Part shown: positions 54,980-63,873 of the stretch, piece by piece | How the letters are laid out: each line of letters starts with the position of its first letter | Numbering within the stretch: the stretch's first letter is position 1 | Source of the DNA: Bacillota bacterium | GTDB taxonomy: Bacteria > Bacillota > Limnochordia > Darwinibacteriales > Darwinibacteriaceae | Reading direction: 5' to 3' | Assembly (NCBI GenBank): GCA_012838305.1 | Contig: DUPN01000050.1 | Coordinates: forward strand, 19,962 to 83,961 | Length of the DNA stretch: 64,000 nt | The notes under the pieces: model-generated | The model's input: the letters and a program-made list of their open reading frames with translations, nothing else | Told to the model about the DNA's origin: nothing | Database searches by the model: none | Translations under genes and position numbers: made by a program

Positions 54980-55713
54980 TTGTTACCGAACTTCTTGGCC
55001 AGGTCCTCCATGAGAAGACTCTTTTGCTTATCCAACAACACCGAGATACCCTTTTCCGCCAAATCCATCATCTGTCCCATTTGTTCACGGGTGAAGGGGG
55101 CGCCTTCTGCGGTACCTTGTACTTCCACAATCTTACCACTCTGGGTCATGACCACATTGAAGTCCACTTCCGCCGCGAAATCCTCGGCATAGTCCAAGTC
55201 CAAAACAGGTTCACCATTGACGATGCCTACACTCACTGCTGCTAGGTAGTCCTTCACTCCCACATTTCCATCGAGCTTGCGAAGGGCGTCCGCCAACGCA
55301 ATACAAGCACCTGTGATGGAAGCGGTCCTTGTTCCTCCATCGGCCTGGATTACATCGCAGTCGATCCAAATGGTACGTTCCCCAAGGGCTTTCAAGTCTA
55401 CCATTGATCGGAGAGAACGGCCGATGAGACGCTGAATCTCATGGGTACGGCCCCCTATCTTGCCCCTGGATGCCTCTCGTTGGTTGCGAACCGAGGTGGC
55501 CCGGGGTAACATGGAGTACTCACCGGTAATCCATCCCTCACCCTGCCCGCGCAGAAAGGGAGGTACTTTATCCTCTATTGAGGCGGTGCAAATCACCTTG
55601 GTGTTTCCAATTTCCATGAGAACCGAACCTTCTGCGTACATATTGATATTGCGCGTAATGGTAACTGGCCGCAGTTCATCCCGGCGCCGACCGTCAGCCC
55701 TGGTGTAATTCAT
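54976..55713 (-). CDS. rph: Ribonuclease PH
   Basis: Phosphorolytic 3' exoribonuclease that trims tRNA. Landmarks are '[17 protein letters not shown]', '[19 protein letters not shown]', '[10 protein letters not shown]', '[15 protein letters not shown]' and '[16 protein letters not shown]'. ATG 55713 shares a base with the upstream stop (TAATG) and follows GGAAGGAG, so the track's start is eight codons early. 245 residues. Confidence 0.97.
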   Translation of the reverse strand: MNYTRADGRRRDELRPVTITRNINMYAEGSVLMEIGNTKVICTASIEDKVPPFLRGQGEGWITGEYSMLPRATSVRNQREASRGKIGGRTHEIQRLIGRSLRSMVDLKALGERTIWIDCDVIQADGGTRTASITGACIALADALRKLDGNVGVKDYLAAVSVGIVNGEPVLDLDYAEDFAAEVDFNVVMTQSGKIVEVQGTAEGAPFTREQMGQMMDLAEKGISVLLDKQKSLLMEDLAKKFGNK

Positions 55714-56276
55714 TATTCCGCTCCTTCCGCTCGCCAATCTCGATACTTGGCGACACCCTGTTCGTACAGATTATTTCCTTGACTATCGATGGCCACAATC
55801 ACGGGGAAATCTTCCACCACCATTCGGTGTACAGCCTCTGCCCCTAGATCAGGATAGGCTATAGCTTCCACTTCCTTGATACTCTGTGCAATCAGAGCGG
55901 CAGCCCCACCGATGGCCGCGAAGTATACTGCACCATGCTCTTTCATTGCTTCAATTACTACGCTGCTGCGACCGCCTTTACCGATCATCCCCTTGATACC
56001 CTGCTGCAAAAGGGGGATCGTCAAACCATCCATACGCATGGACGTAGTGGGTCCCGCTGAGCCAATGGCCTCACCTGGTTTTGCAGGGCTTGGTCCCACA
56101 TAGTAGATGATGGCTCCCTTAGGATCAAAGGGCAAAGGCTTTCCTTCAGCGATCAGTTTGACCAGGCGCTGATGTGCAGCATCTCTTGCGGTGTAAATGA
56201 CTCCAGAAATCGCCACTTCATCGCCGGCACGCAAAGCCTCCACATTCTCTAGCGGGGTTGTAAGAACTCGCTTCAT
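55713..56276 (-). CDS. fumB: Fe-S type fumarate hydratase, beta (C-terminal) subunit
   Basis: Beta subunit of class I, two-subunit fumarase or tartrate dehydratase. Features are '[23 protein letters not shown]', '[28 protein letters not shown]', '[34 protein letters not shown]' and '[14 protein letters not shown]'. 187 residues, full length. The alpha subunit, which carries the iron-sulfur cluster, is not in this window although it usually lies directly upstream; here murD does, overlapping by ATGA. The downstream rph overlaps by one base. The reaction (fumarate-malate versus another hydroxy acid) cannot be fixed from this subunit; the symbol is by family only. Confidence 0.9.
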   Translation of the reverse strand: MKRVLTTPLENVEALRAGDEVAISGVIYTARDAAHQRLVKLIAEGKPLPFDPKGAIIYYVGPSPAKPGEAIGSAGPTTSMRMDGLTIPLLQQGIKGMIGKGGRSSVVIEAMKEHGAVYFAAIGGAAALIAQSIKEVEAIAYPDLGAEAVHRMVVEDFPVIVAIDSQGNNLYEQGVAKYRDWRAEGAE

Positions 56277-57670
56277 TTTTTTCTCCCTTCTGGCTCATAC
56301 TCTACCTTGAGATTCTGTACCAAGGCACGGAAATGCTCGCCCCTGGCCATGAAGTTGGCATACTGATCATAGCTGGCGCTGGCGGGTGACAGCAAGACGA
56401 TGTCGCCTGCTTCACCCCTACCGCGGGCCACAGTCAGGGCTTCTCCTAGGTCTTCGACTACCGTAAAAGGAACACCTCCCGCCTCCCCCACGGCCTGGCG
56501 TATTTTCGGTCCAGTCACCCCCAGGAGTATGAGGTGCTTGACTCGGCTGCAAATAACTTCACCTAACTGCGTAAAGGATAGCTTTTTGTCTGAGCCGCCG
56601 GCAATAAGAATGATGGGCGCCTCAAAAGCCTGCAAGGCTGCGATGGTGCGATCCGGCGTCGTGGCGATTGAATCATTGTAATAGCGGACACCCTGGACCT
56701 CATCCACGAGCTCTAGACGATGTGCTACCCCCGCAAAGGTGCGGCCCACCTCAGCTATGGCCTGCCAATTGGCACCGGATAGCTGGCTGAACAGGGCAGC
56801 GGCCAAAAAGTTGGCTGCATTGTGTCTACCGGGCAGAACTAATTCTGAACGCCTGGCAAACGCCAAGCGACTCCCTTGATCCAAATAGATCAGATCATCA
56901 CCATCCAGATAAACGCCTGGATTAACCTTGGAGACTAGACTAAAGAAGTAGACTCTCCCCCTCGCCTCTGCAGCCATGGCTCGGGTCAGGGGATCATCGT
57001 AATTTAGGACCAAGAAATCCTGTTGACCCTGATGCCGATAGATATTCTGCTTTGCTCTAATGTAATTATCCATAGTGTGGTGCACATCTAAGTGATTTTG
57101 GGCGATATTGGTGATCAATGCACCATGTGGACTTTGATCCAAGCCCTCCAGCTGAAAACTGGACAGCTCGAGCAGCACATGATCCTGTGGGCCAATTTGC
57201 TCTAGTTCCAAAATCAGCGGTCTGCCGATATTGCCTCCCACATAGGTAGACAGGCCGCTTCGTTTGAGCATTTCAGCCACGAGACTTGTGGTCGTTGTCT
57301 TTCCGCTGCTGCCAGTGATGCCGTAGATTGGGGCGCGGCTGTAACGAAACACGAGGCCGATCTCGCTTTCCAATCGACCGAGTCTTGCCGCTTGCTGCAG
57401 TTCAGGCAGGTGTTTGGGAACACCGGGACTGACCACGACCGTATCAAAACTCTGCAATCCCTGCAAATAGTGGGAACCCAGGATCAACTCAATACCCAGC
57501 GACTCCAACTCGTCCAGGCCCTCACCGAATTCATGCCCTTGTTTTTGATCCCTTCCACTAAGCTCGGCACCGGCCCGCTTAAGAAAACGAATCAGGGCCA
57601 CATTGCTGATCCCCAGACCAATCACGGCCACCCGCCTGCCAGACCAGTCCCTCCCAAATTGTGTGTCCAT
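56273..57670 (-). CDS. murD: UDP-N-acetylmuramoylalanine-D-glutamate ligase
   Basis: Adds D-Glu to UDP-MurNAc-L-Ala in the cytoplasm. N-terminal UDP-binding fold 'VAVIGLGISNVALIRFLK', ATP loop 'YGITGSSGKTTTTSLVAEML', 'NIGRPL', 'SSFQLEGLDQ', 'NIAQNHLDVH' and C-terminal 'RYYNDSIATTPDRTIAAL'. About 465 residues. ATG 57670 shares a base with the murI stop (TAATG). Its substrate D-glutamate is the product of MurI encoded just upstream. Confidence 0.97.
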   Translation of the reverse strand: MDTQFGRDWSGRRVAVIGLGISNVALIRFLKRAGAELSGRDQKQGHEFGEGLDELESLGIELILGSHYLQGLQSFDTVVVSPGVPKHLPELQQAARLGRLESEIGLVFRYSRAPIYGITGSSGKTTTTSLVAEMLKRSGLSTYVGGNIGRPLILELEQIGPQDHVLLELSSFQLEGLDQSPHGALITNIAQNHLDVHHTMDNYIRAKQNIYRHQGQQDFLVLNYDDPLTRAMAAEARGRVYFFSLVSKVNPGVYLDGDDLIYLDQGSRLAFARRSELVLPGRHNAANFLAAALFSQLSGANWQAIAEVGRTFAGVAHRLELVDEVQGVRYYNDSIATTPDRTIAALQAFEAPIILIAGGSDKKLSFTQLGEVICSRVKHLILLGVTGPKIRQAVGEAGGVPFTVVEDLGEALTVARGRGEAGDIVLLSPASASYDQYANFMARGEHFRALVQNLKVEYEPEGRKK

Positions 57671-58464
57671 TAGGCCCTCTCTCCCGACATAGGATGACAT
57701 TGTACCGTTGGCAATTTTTCTTGGAGCAAGCGCTCTGCGGTCTCTTGAAACGTGGTCGGATCACCGCTGACCCAAAAACCTGTCCCAGCTCCCCTGGGGC
57801 CCATCTCCGCCGGCTCAAGAGGGAGCTCCTCCGTCACGTGCAGTGCCAGTGAGGGGGCCGGATCCACAATCCGCACATCGGGGCCCAGTAAGTCGACTAA
57901 GAGCTCCTGCAGAAACGGATAATGTGTGCAGCCAAGTACAAGGGTATCCACGCCTCGCCCCACCAGGGGAGCTAAGTACTCTTTTAACGCATCTCGGGTC
58001 ACCTGCGCTGTAATCTGGCCTGCCTCAATCAGAGGGACCAGGCGGGGAGCGCTTTGCACAAACACCTGCCCCTGGGGATAGATCGTGCGGAACATAGTTT
58101 GATATACTCCACTTTCTGCCGTTCCACGCGTGGCCAACACTCCCACGCGGCCTCCACTTACCGCCACAGCCGCCTGCACCGCACTCTCAATAATGCCAAA
58201 AACAGGGATTCCCACCCTATCCCTGACACGCGGCAGGACTAGCGCACTCGATGTGTTGCACGCCACCACTACACTTTGGCATCCCTGTGTCTGGAAAAAA
58301 CCTACAATTTCCCAGAAGTAAGTTTCTAACTGTTCTGGACTCTTTTCACCATACGGAACATGACAAGTGTCACCAAAATAGAGGAGCCGTGCGTTTGTGT
58401 ACCGCCGCAGCTCACGCCATACAGAAAGCCCTCCCACACCGGAGTCATAGATACCTATTACCAA
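57670..58464 (-). CDS. murI: Glutamate racemase
   Basis: Converts L- to D-glutamate for peptidoglycan. Both catalytic Cys are present: 'VVACNTSSALVLP' and 'LGCTHYPFLQELL'; Asp in 'IGIYDSGVGGLSVW' and 'YFGDTCHVPYG' also match. 264 residues. TTG start 7 bases after GGGGG. It feeds murD directly downstream and lies after gerM-like, an order resembling the B. subtilis racE-gerM-rph region. Confidence 0.97.
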   Translation of the reverse strand: MVIGIYDSGVGGLSVWRELRRYTNARLLYFGDTCHVPYGEKSPEQLETYFWEIVGFFQTQGCQSVVVACNTSSALVLPRVRDRVGIPVFGIIESAVQAAVAVSGGRVGVLATRGTAESGVYQTMFRTIYPQGQVFVQSAPRLVPLIEAGQITAQVTRDALKEYLAPLVGRGVDTLVLGCTHYPFLQELLVDLLGPDVRIVDPAPSLALHVTEELPLEPAEMGPRGAGTGFWVSGDPTTFQETAERLLQEKLPTVQCHPMSGERA

Positions 58465-58489
58465 GAAAATTCCCCCAAAAGTATCAACA

Positions 58490-59023
58490 TCATAGATGGG
58501 AACTGCCTATCAGCTCATAGTCCTTGCTCAGAGGTTCCCTAAGATCGAGATGGCCGGCGAGGGTGGTGATCAGCCGGTTTTCCACCAAGATCTGCACCTT
58601 CTGCACGCCTTGGACTCCACTAAGAGTATTGACAATGCCATAGACGGTCAAAATCTCAGATGAACTTCCCCCCGGATGGTTGGTGATCAGATGATGGCTG
58701 AAATTTAGGAACAAGGTCCCGTCCCGTTGGCTATACCCCAAAAACCTCACATCTTTGGGAAGGACCCCAACACTGCCTGAGAGGCGAGGGCCCTCCAGGA
58801 GACTGGCTACGCGTTCGTCAATCGTTCCTTCCCCTTGACGAAACTCAGGGATGAGACCATCGCCATCGGGCGAGCCAAAATACACGGCATAGAAAGGCTG
58901 CTTCACATCGACGGACACCGGCAGCGTCTGCCTCTTTTCCCAGGCAAGATGGAATACCCCACCGACTACCAGCGCCAGGAGCAGAACACCGCTTAACATG
59001 GCTACGCCGCGCTTTAGTCTCAT
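58490..59023 (-). CDS. GerMN domain lipoprotein-like/exported protein
   Basis: Exported protein with an N-terminal hydrophobic segment ('AMLSGVLLLALVVGGVFHLAW') and one GerMN domain (about 45-175). Domain features are 'AVYFGSPDGDGLIPEFR', 'ASLLEGPRLSG', 'FLNFSHHLITNHPGGSSSEILTVYGIVNTL' and 'VQILVENRLITTLAGHLDLREPL'. GerM in B. subtilis has two such domains and supports spore engulfment and germination; this one has a single copy and lacks a lipobox Cys. ATG 59023 (or GTG 59026) after GGGGG. Between the amidase and murI. Confidence 0.88.
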   Translation of the reverse strand: MRLKRGVAMLSGVLLLALVVGGVFHLAWEKRQTLPVSVDVKQPFYAVYFGSPDGDGLIPEFRQGEGTIDERVASLLEGPRLSGSVGVLPKDVRFLGYSQRDGTLFLNFSHHLITNHPGGSSSEILTVYGIVNTLSGVQGVQKVQILVENRLITTLAGHLDLREPLSKDYELIGSSHL

Positions 59024-59035
59024 CACGGTCGCCCC

Positions 59036-60862
59036 CTACTTCTTGTTCTCCAGGTAAAACCGCTTGATCCCGTTATAGATGCCCTGAGCAGCTGCCTCTT
59101 GAAAACCCGGAGCCCGAAGAAGCACCTCTTCATCAGGATGATCCAAGAATCCCACTTCCACCATGATGGCAGGCATACGGGTATTGTTAAAAACAGCCAG
59201 ATCATCCCTGCCCCAAATTCGCCGATTAGCCAAAGTAATGGAGTTCACTAACTCCTCCTGGACTGTCCGGGCAAAGACTTCCGAAACAGGATCTTTTGCC
59301 CTGTACAGGGTCTCGGTTCCTCTGACGCTACCCTTGTTCAAGCTCGCATTGGCATGCACCGAAACATAGAGATCGGCATTGGCTTTAGCGGCGATCTCGG
59401 GGCGTTCGAAAATGGAGACATAGACATCTGTATTCCTAGTATACACAACTCGAGCTCCCGCCTGACTCAAAAACTCCCCCAAAAAAAGGGCAATGGCCAA
59501 GTTGACATCCTTCTCAAAGGTACCCTGATAGCCTATTGTCCCTGGATCAGACCCTCCATGACCAGGGTCGACCACGATGGTCAAGCCTGTCAAAACCCCG
59601 TCCGCGGTGGGGATTTCCTCGGTCAAAGCCGTCGTCGACGGCGTATGCTGTGCAGCCATATAAGCATGGACCTCGCGGGCTGTTCCAGCAAACAGAGGAA
59701 GGACAAAACCTCCGTCGTCCAACTTTTCCAAGGGGAGTGGAGCCACGGGCTCCGTGACCTGCAAAACAACCCTCGTCACAGAGGACGTATGCTGGCTAAC
59801 CCTGAAGCGGGCGATTCGCCCCTGATTAATCACCCGGTCAAAGGAATTGATCATCAATGTGGTTTCCTGAAGGTCCATTACCAGTCGGAGCGGCTCCTCT
59901 AGATACACTGTTTCAATAACCGGGGCCGCCGAGGCCTGAAACCGAATGCGGAAACTATCGCCGTCTGCTTCCAGTTCAATGCTGTTGAGCTGAAAGTTAA
60001 ACTCGATTTCTAGACCTCCATCGGGCCAGGGCGTCAGGGCATAGCCCGTTGACGCCTTCAAATCAACCACAACCCGCATGGTCTGATCATCGAAGCGGCT
60101 CGATCGAATGGAGCGAATCACAGGATCGTCGTTGACCTGAATTGGAGGCAGGGCATCGCCTTCCACTCCGTAGAGATCGATCACCAGTCGGTCCGGTTCC
60201 GTTAAAAGGTGGGTCTGGTAATCAGTATATGAATCGAGGTCAAGAAAAACCCTCGACCTTGGCCCCCCCATGTAAAGGATCTCTCGCAGCCCCTGCTCTT
60301 CATCGGGATGGTACAAAACGATCGGTTCACTCCGATCCCCGTCGGGCTGGATAACCACGGTAACAGAGTCATCAGACGGGATTTCCGCCTCTACAATAGG
60401 TTCTTCGGAGAGCATTGCGATCAAAGAAGTAAGCCGCGGCGCCGGTCTCTGGGAGAGTTCTAGACGTAGGCCCATGATGTTTTGATCAAAGAGAAGACTC
60501 CAACTCCGTTGGTTGGCAATAAAAAGTAGGGGTATCACGATTTCCCCTTCAATCAACTGCGGAGCAACCTTCAAATGGTGCGTTTTCCCATCCACCTGTG
60601 CACTTTCACTGCCTACCTGCATAAGAATGTTTTGATCCCCAAACGTCATATGTATATCCCCATTGGTGATCCTTACCTCGGCCCCCAGGTACTCTTGGAA
60701 TACCCAGGTGGGGATCATAAAACTACCATTCATCAAAACCAGAGGTTGTTTGAGCTCCACTTCGTTCTCGCCAACGAAAAGTCGCATCGAAGCATGGGAA
60801 AGATTCGGGTAAAAAATGGATACTAAAATTAGGAAAAATGCAATGAGGGCAACACGCTTCAT
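59036..60862 (-). CDS. N-acetylmuramoyl-L-alanine amidase with AMIN domains
   Basis: Secreted zinc amidase that cuts the glycan-peptide bond. Order: signal peptide ('VALIAFFLILVSIFYPNLSHA'), a copper-amine-oxidase-N-like stalk domain (about 25-140), two AMIN-like beta modules (about 195-390) that bind septal wall, and an Amidase_3 domain (about 415-605). Zinc and catalytic residues are seen in 'VVDPGHGGSDPG', 'GTFEKDVNLAIAL', 'DLYVSVHANAS' and 'MVEVGFLDHPDEE'. About 608 residues. ATG 60862 follows GGAGGTAAG; the track's earlier start lacks a site. Head of the amidase-gerM-murI-murD operon. Confidence 0.93.
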   Translation of the reverse strand: MKRVALIAFFLILVSIFYPNLSHASMRLFVGENEVELKQPLVLMNGSFMIPTWVFQEYLGAEVRITNGDIHMTFGDQNILMQVGSESAQVDGKTHHLKVAPQLIEGEIVIPLLFIANQRSWSLLFDQNIMGLRLELSQRPAPRLTSLIAMLSEEPIVEAEIPSDDSVTVVIQPDGDRSEPIVLYHPDEEQGLREILYMGGPRSRVFLDLDSYTDYQTHLLTEPDRLVIDLYGVEGDALPPIQVNDDPVIRSIRSSRFDDQTMRVVVDLKASTGYALTPWPDGGLEIEFNFQLNSIELEADGDSFRIRFQASAAPVIETVYLEEPLRLVMDLQETTLMINSFDRVINQGRIARFRVSQHTSSVTRVVLQVTEPVAPLPLEKLDDGGFVLPLFAGTAREVHAYMAAQHTPSTTALTEEIPTADGVLTGLTIVVDPGHGGSDPGTIGYQGTFEKDVNLAIALFLGEFLSQAGARVVYTRNTDVYVSIFERPEIAAKANADLYVSVHANASLNKGSVRGTETLYRAKDPVSEVFARTVQEELVNSITLANRRIWGRDDLAVFNNTRMPAIMVEVGFLDHPDEEVLLRAPGFQEAAAQGIYNGIKRFYLENKK

Positions 60863-60922
60863 ATTCTTACCTCCAGCTGTACTTATTACCATCACTTCTC
60901 CCTAGAAAGGAGGAATCCTCTT

Positions 60923-61741
60923 ATGGCATCGCGCTTTTGGCTGCGCTTAGGCAAACTCGGCTTGCTCTGTCTGTTAGCCTATTTGCTCCTGGCCTATACG
61001 ATTGTGGTCACCATTATACTTCGTGCAGAACTGTCCATTGTCGAGGCTACCAAGGTAATTTCTGTCTTTCAGACCCCCCAGCAGCAGAGCATCCTAGAAG
61101 CGCAAGTTCGCAACGTATTCGGGGATCCCATTCCCCACGCCGTCGTGATCGTAGGAGATCATCTGGTACAAGCCGACAACACGGGGGTTTTTCAAGTCGC
61201 CGACCTCAAGCCCGGCCGCCATACCCTCGAGATCTTTGCAGGGGACTACGCCAAGTATACAAGGGAAATACAGGTGGAAGAGGGAACCAATAGCCCCACC
61301 ATCAAGTACGAAACAGGCCTCTGGCCCCAAGTTTTTCTGGTCGATTTCCATATTTTCTACAAGGACAACGATGCGATCTTTGGTATGATCGGCTTCGCTA
61401 ATGGTACCACAGACCCCATCTACATCGAGCGGGCCACCCTGTTGAGCCCAAGGGGCGACGTGATCTGCGACCTGCTCCATGATCATAATGGATTTGCTTA
61501 CTACACGGATCGTTCCAGCAAACTTGAGGTGGTGCACGAACCGCAGGAGGCCTTAAAGTGGGCTCCCCGCATGGTCCAAGGCGGTGAGTTCCCTCCCCTT
61601 TCGGGATACTTCCCCCCCGGCCTCTACAGCCTGGAGGTGCACTACGCCTTCCAAGAGGGTCATGATCTTGGTCAATACCAGGTGCTCACCATAAAAGACC
61701 ACCTCAATCTGGACAACAACTGGGATCCCCATCTTCCGTAG
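60923..61741 (+). CDS. Membrane-anchored carboxypeptidase-regulatory-like domain protein
   Basis: 272-residue protein with one N-terminal TM helix ('[22 protein letters not shown]') and an extracytoplasmic part. Residues about 55-130 form a CarboxypepD_reg-like beta sandwich ('[24 protein letters not shown]', '[22 protein letters not shown]'). The rest is a beta-rich region I do not recognise ('[25 protein letters not shown]'). No enzyme motif is visible. ATG after AAAGGAGGAATCC. Divergent from the amidase with 60 bases between starts, and just upstream of smpB. Confidence 0.7.
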   Translation: MASRFWLRLGKLGLLCLLAYLLLAYTIVVTIILRAELSIVEATKVISVFQTPQQQSILEAQVRNVFGDPIPHAVVIVGDHLVQADNTGVFQVADLKPGRHTLEIFAGDYAKYTREIQVEEGTNSPTIKYETGLWPQVFLVDFHIFYKDNDAIFGMIGFANGTTDPIYIERATLLSPRGDVICDLLHDHNGFAYYTDRSSKLEVVHEPQEALKWAPRMVQGGEFPPLSGYFPPGLYSLEVHYAFQEGHDLGQYQVLTIKDHLNLDNNWDPHLP

Positions 61742-61756
61742 CAAGCCCAATTCTGT

Positions 61757-61762
61757 TATAAT
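61757..61762 (+). promoter_or_regulatory. Extended -10 element for smpB
   Basis: TGTTATAAT (extended -10, TGn-TATAAT) 25 bases before the smpB start; no good -35 is visible. Confidence 0.5.
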
Positions 61763-61787
61763 GATGTCTGAAGGAGGGGTGCTGGCA

Positions 61788-62243
61788 ATGTCTCAGATCA
61801 AGACCATTGCGGAAAACCGCCGCGCTCGTCATGATTACTTCATCGAAGATACTATGGAAGTGGGTATCGTTCTACAGGGTACCGAGGTTAAATCCCTCCG
61901 CGCGGGACGGGTCAATCTTCGGGACAGTTTTGCCCGGGTTGAGAACGGCGAGGTCTTTCTCTACGGCACGCACATTAGCCCTTATGAGCAAGGGAACCGC
62001 TTTAACCATGATCCCACCAGGCCGCGCAAACTCTTGCTCCACAAACGAGAAATTCGCCGCCTGATTGGCAAGACCAAAGAAGAGGGCTACACCCTCGTTC
62101 CCATCCGTCTTTACTTCCTGCGAGGCCGCTGCAAGGTGGAACTAGCCCTGGCCAAAGGGAAAAAACTCTATGACAAGCGGGATGCGGCAGCGAAAAGAGA
62201 CGCCACCAGACGGGCTCAGCAGGCCATGGGCAGAGAGCAGTAA
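61788..62243 (+). CDS. smpB: SsrA-binding protein SmpB
   Basis: Partner of tmRNA in rescue of stalled ribosomes. OB-fold protein with '[37 protein letters not shown]', '[44 protein letters not shown]' and a basic C-terminal tail ('[23 protein letters not shown]'). 151 residues. ATG 61788 follows AAGGAGGGG; the track start is nine codons early. The tmRNA gene lies immediately downstream. Confidence 0.97.
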   Translation: MSQIKTIAENRRARHDYFIEDTMEVGIVLQGTEVKSLRAGRVNLRDSFARVENGEVFLYGTHISPYEQGNRFNHDPTRPRKLLLHKREIRRLIGKTKEEGYTLVPIRLYFLRGRCKVELALAKGKKLYDKRDAAAKRDATRRAQQAMGREQ

Positions 62244-62255
62244 TCCTCTGGAATC

Positions 62256-62284
62256 TTGACATAGCGGCGCATATTTGCTATGCT
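62256..62284 (+). promoter_or_regulatory. Promoter for tmRNA
   Basis: TTGACA (62256-62261), 17-base spacer, TATGCT (62279-62284), 12 bases before the mature 5' end, consistent with RNase P processing. Confidence 0.75.
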
Positions 62285-62295
62285 ATAGCTACCAC

Positions 62296-62644
62296 GGGGG
62301 TGAATCAGTTTCGACGTGGGTAGGAAGAGCATCAGAAGCGAGCCGAGGTCCCCAATGCCGCGTTAAAAGTGGGAAAGCATTAACTGCAAACAATAATTAC
62401 GCCTTAGCTGCTTAGTTCAGCTAACGTCCCTTGTTTCTCTGTCTGTTAGAAACAAGACCGACGCCAACTTACAGACTACCCTTTAGGCCTTGCCCGGAGC
62501 CCGAAGGGGAACTTTACGGGCTGGTTCGTCCTTTGGCTGGCCACAAGGCAGAAGGATGAACGAGAACTAACTTTGTGGCTGCGCTCGGAGATGCTGGTGT
62601 AATTTCACTTGCGGACAGCGGTGCAACTCCGCTCACCTCCACCA
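62296..62644 (+). ncRNA. ssrA: tmRNA (SsrA)
   Basis: Transfer-messenger RNA of 349 bases. 5' end GGGGGTGAATCAGTTTCGACG; 3' end GACAGCGGTGCAACTCCGCTCACCTCCACCA, whose T-arm (GGTGCAACTCC) and acceptor CACCTCC pair with GGGGGTG (one G-U); CCA is encoded. The tag ORF starts at GCA 62386 and reads ANNYALAA before TAG 62413, so the added peptide is (A)ANNYALAA, with the canonical C-terminal ALAA recognised by ClpXP. Directly downstream of smpB, with its own promoter and terminator. Confidence 0.96.
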
Positions 62645-62661
62645 AAACATATTGTTCTTGG

Positions 62662-62686
62662 GAGTCTGCCTGCAGACTCTTTTTTT
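62662..62686 (+). terminator. Terminator after tmRNA
   Basis: GAGTCTG-CCTG-CAGACTC followed by seven T. Confidence 0.92.
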
Positions 62687-62697
62687 GTCCCTACAAC

Positions 62698-62730
62698 GAA
62701 AAATCCTCTGCCCGCATCAGGACAGAGGAT
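62698..62730 (-). terminator. Terminator after secG
   Basis: Minus strand ATCCTCTG-TCCTGATGCGGG-CAGAGGAT followed by TTTTCG, 16 bases after the secG stop. Confidence 0.75.
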
Positions 62731-62745
62731 GTGCTTCGCATCAGC

Positions 62746-62967
62746 TTAGAACCACACCGATAATACGACAGAAAGGACCAGGAAACCAACGGCTAGATAC
62801 GTGGTGGCCGTTGAGAGAATTTCTTCGCTTCCCTTGCGCTGATTGAAAAACATCCGGCTTCCTCCACCGATGGAGCCCAATCCCTCACCCTTGCTTTCCT
62901 GCAAGACTACAGCGACAATCAAAGCGATACACACGATAAACTGGATAATCATCAAAAAGGTTCCCAT
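62746..62967 (-). CDS. secG: Protein translocase subunit SecG
   Basis: 73-residue SecYEG subunit with two TM helices ('LMIIQFIVCIALIVAVVLQ' and 'YLAVGFLVLSVVLSVWF') joined by the conserved loop 'ESKGEGLGSIGGGSRMFF', which contains the SecG glycine-rich motif. Full length. ATG after GGGAGGTG. Monocistronic, convergent with tmRNA. Confidence 0.95.
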   Translation of the reverse strand: MGTFLMIIQFIVCIALIVAVVLQESKGEGLGSIGGGSRMFFNQRKGSEEILSTATTYLAVGFLVLSVVLSVWF

Positions 62968-63080
62968 AGTTAAATGACACCTCCCTGCCCCTTTTTCAGC
63001 ATGCTACTAGGTTATTTTACCACAGTGGAACCCTGTGAGCAAGTGTAAAAAGGCAATAGCGCTCTATGCAGTGTCCAAAG

Positions 63081-63842
63081 CTAAGGTCCGTTTTGGTCCT
63101 TACCGGCGGACTCCAAAATGAAATGGGAAATGGCATGGGCCACCCCATGATCGTTCTCGCTTAAGGTAACCACATCGGAGACGTTTTTGATCAGCTCCTC
63201 GGCATTGCCCATGGCCACCGCCAAACCCGTAGACTGCATTAAGTGCAGATCATTATGGCTGTCCCCAATGGACGCAACATCCCCCATGGTGAAACCAAAG
63301 TGCTGGCAGAGCCGGGCAATTCCAGACGCCTTCGTGACTCCCCTGGCGGTAACCTCCAGGGTGTTGGGGGCCGCGTAGGTAACCTCAGCTGTCTCCCAGG
63401 AACGTACAATCTCACGGAGCTGTGCGATCAACCTGCGATCGTCATGGCGAAGACCGAATTTGAGCCACTCCTCTGCGAACAGAGAGTGGATCCAATCCCG
63501 GCGGCGGACTAACCGATCAACACTATACCCCCAATAATGCGCCCCATGTTCTTCGGCTAACCCATGCAAAGCCCTGACAACCTCCTCAGATAGGAGCTGC
63601 CTTGCTAAGAGCTGCTGTGAATTGGCCCACACCTCGGCGCCATTGGCCAAAACAAGGGGCAGGTCCAGGCCGAGTTCGTCCAAGTAGGACTGGACCTTGG
63701 GCATGCCTCTGCCTGTGGCCAAGGCTACTACTAGACCTGCATCGACGGCTCTTCTCAACCAGTGCTGATTGCGGGAACTCATCGTCTTATCTTCCGACAG
63801 CAGTGTTCCATCTAAATCTATAGCAAGCAGTTTGTATTTCAT
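63081..63842 (-). CDS. Cof-type HAD family phosphatase
   Basis: HAD hydrolase of the Cof/type IIB group, usually acting on sugar phosphates or related metabolites. Motif I 'AIDLDGTLLSEDKTM', motif II 'ALATGR', motif III Lys in 'TKASGIARL' and motif IV 'ASIGDSHNDLHLMQ' are intact; a C2B cap lies between. 253 residues. It follows the sugar ABC permease gene by 31 bases, so the substrate may be a phosphorylated form of the imported sugar. Confidence 0.92.
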   Translation of the reverse strand: MKYKLLAIDLDGTLLSEDKTMSSRNQHWLRRAVDAGLVVALATGRGMPKVQSYLDELGLDLPLVLANGAEVWANSQQLLARQLLSEEVVRALHGLAEEHGAHYWGYSVDRLVRRRDWIHSLFAEEWLKFGLRHDDRRLIAQLREIVRSWETAEVTYAAPNTLEVTARGVTKASGIARLCQHFGFTMGDVASIGDSHNDLHLMQSTGLAVAMGNAEELIKNVSDVVTLSENDHGVAHAISHFILESAGKDQNGP

Positions 63843-63873
63843 AATCTCAATCCTTGTCGCACCCAGGCCCTTT

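Noticed and set aside
62575-62763. 62- and 64-residue plus ORFs downstream of smpB
   Set aside because: They lie in the tmRNA 3' end and the two terminators.
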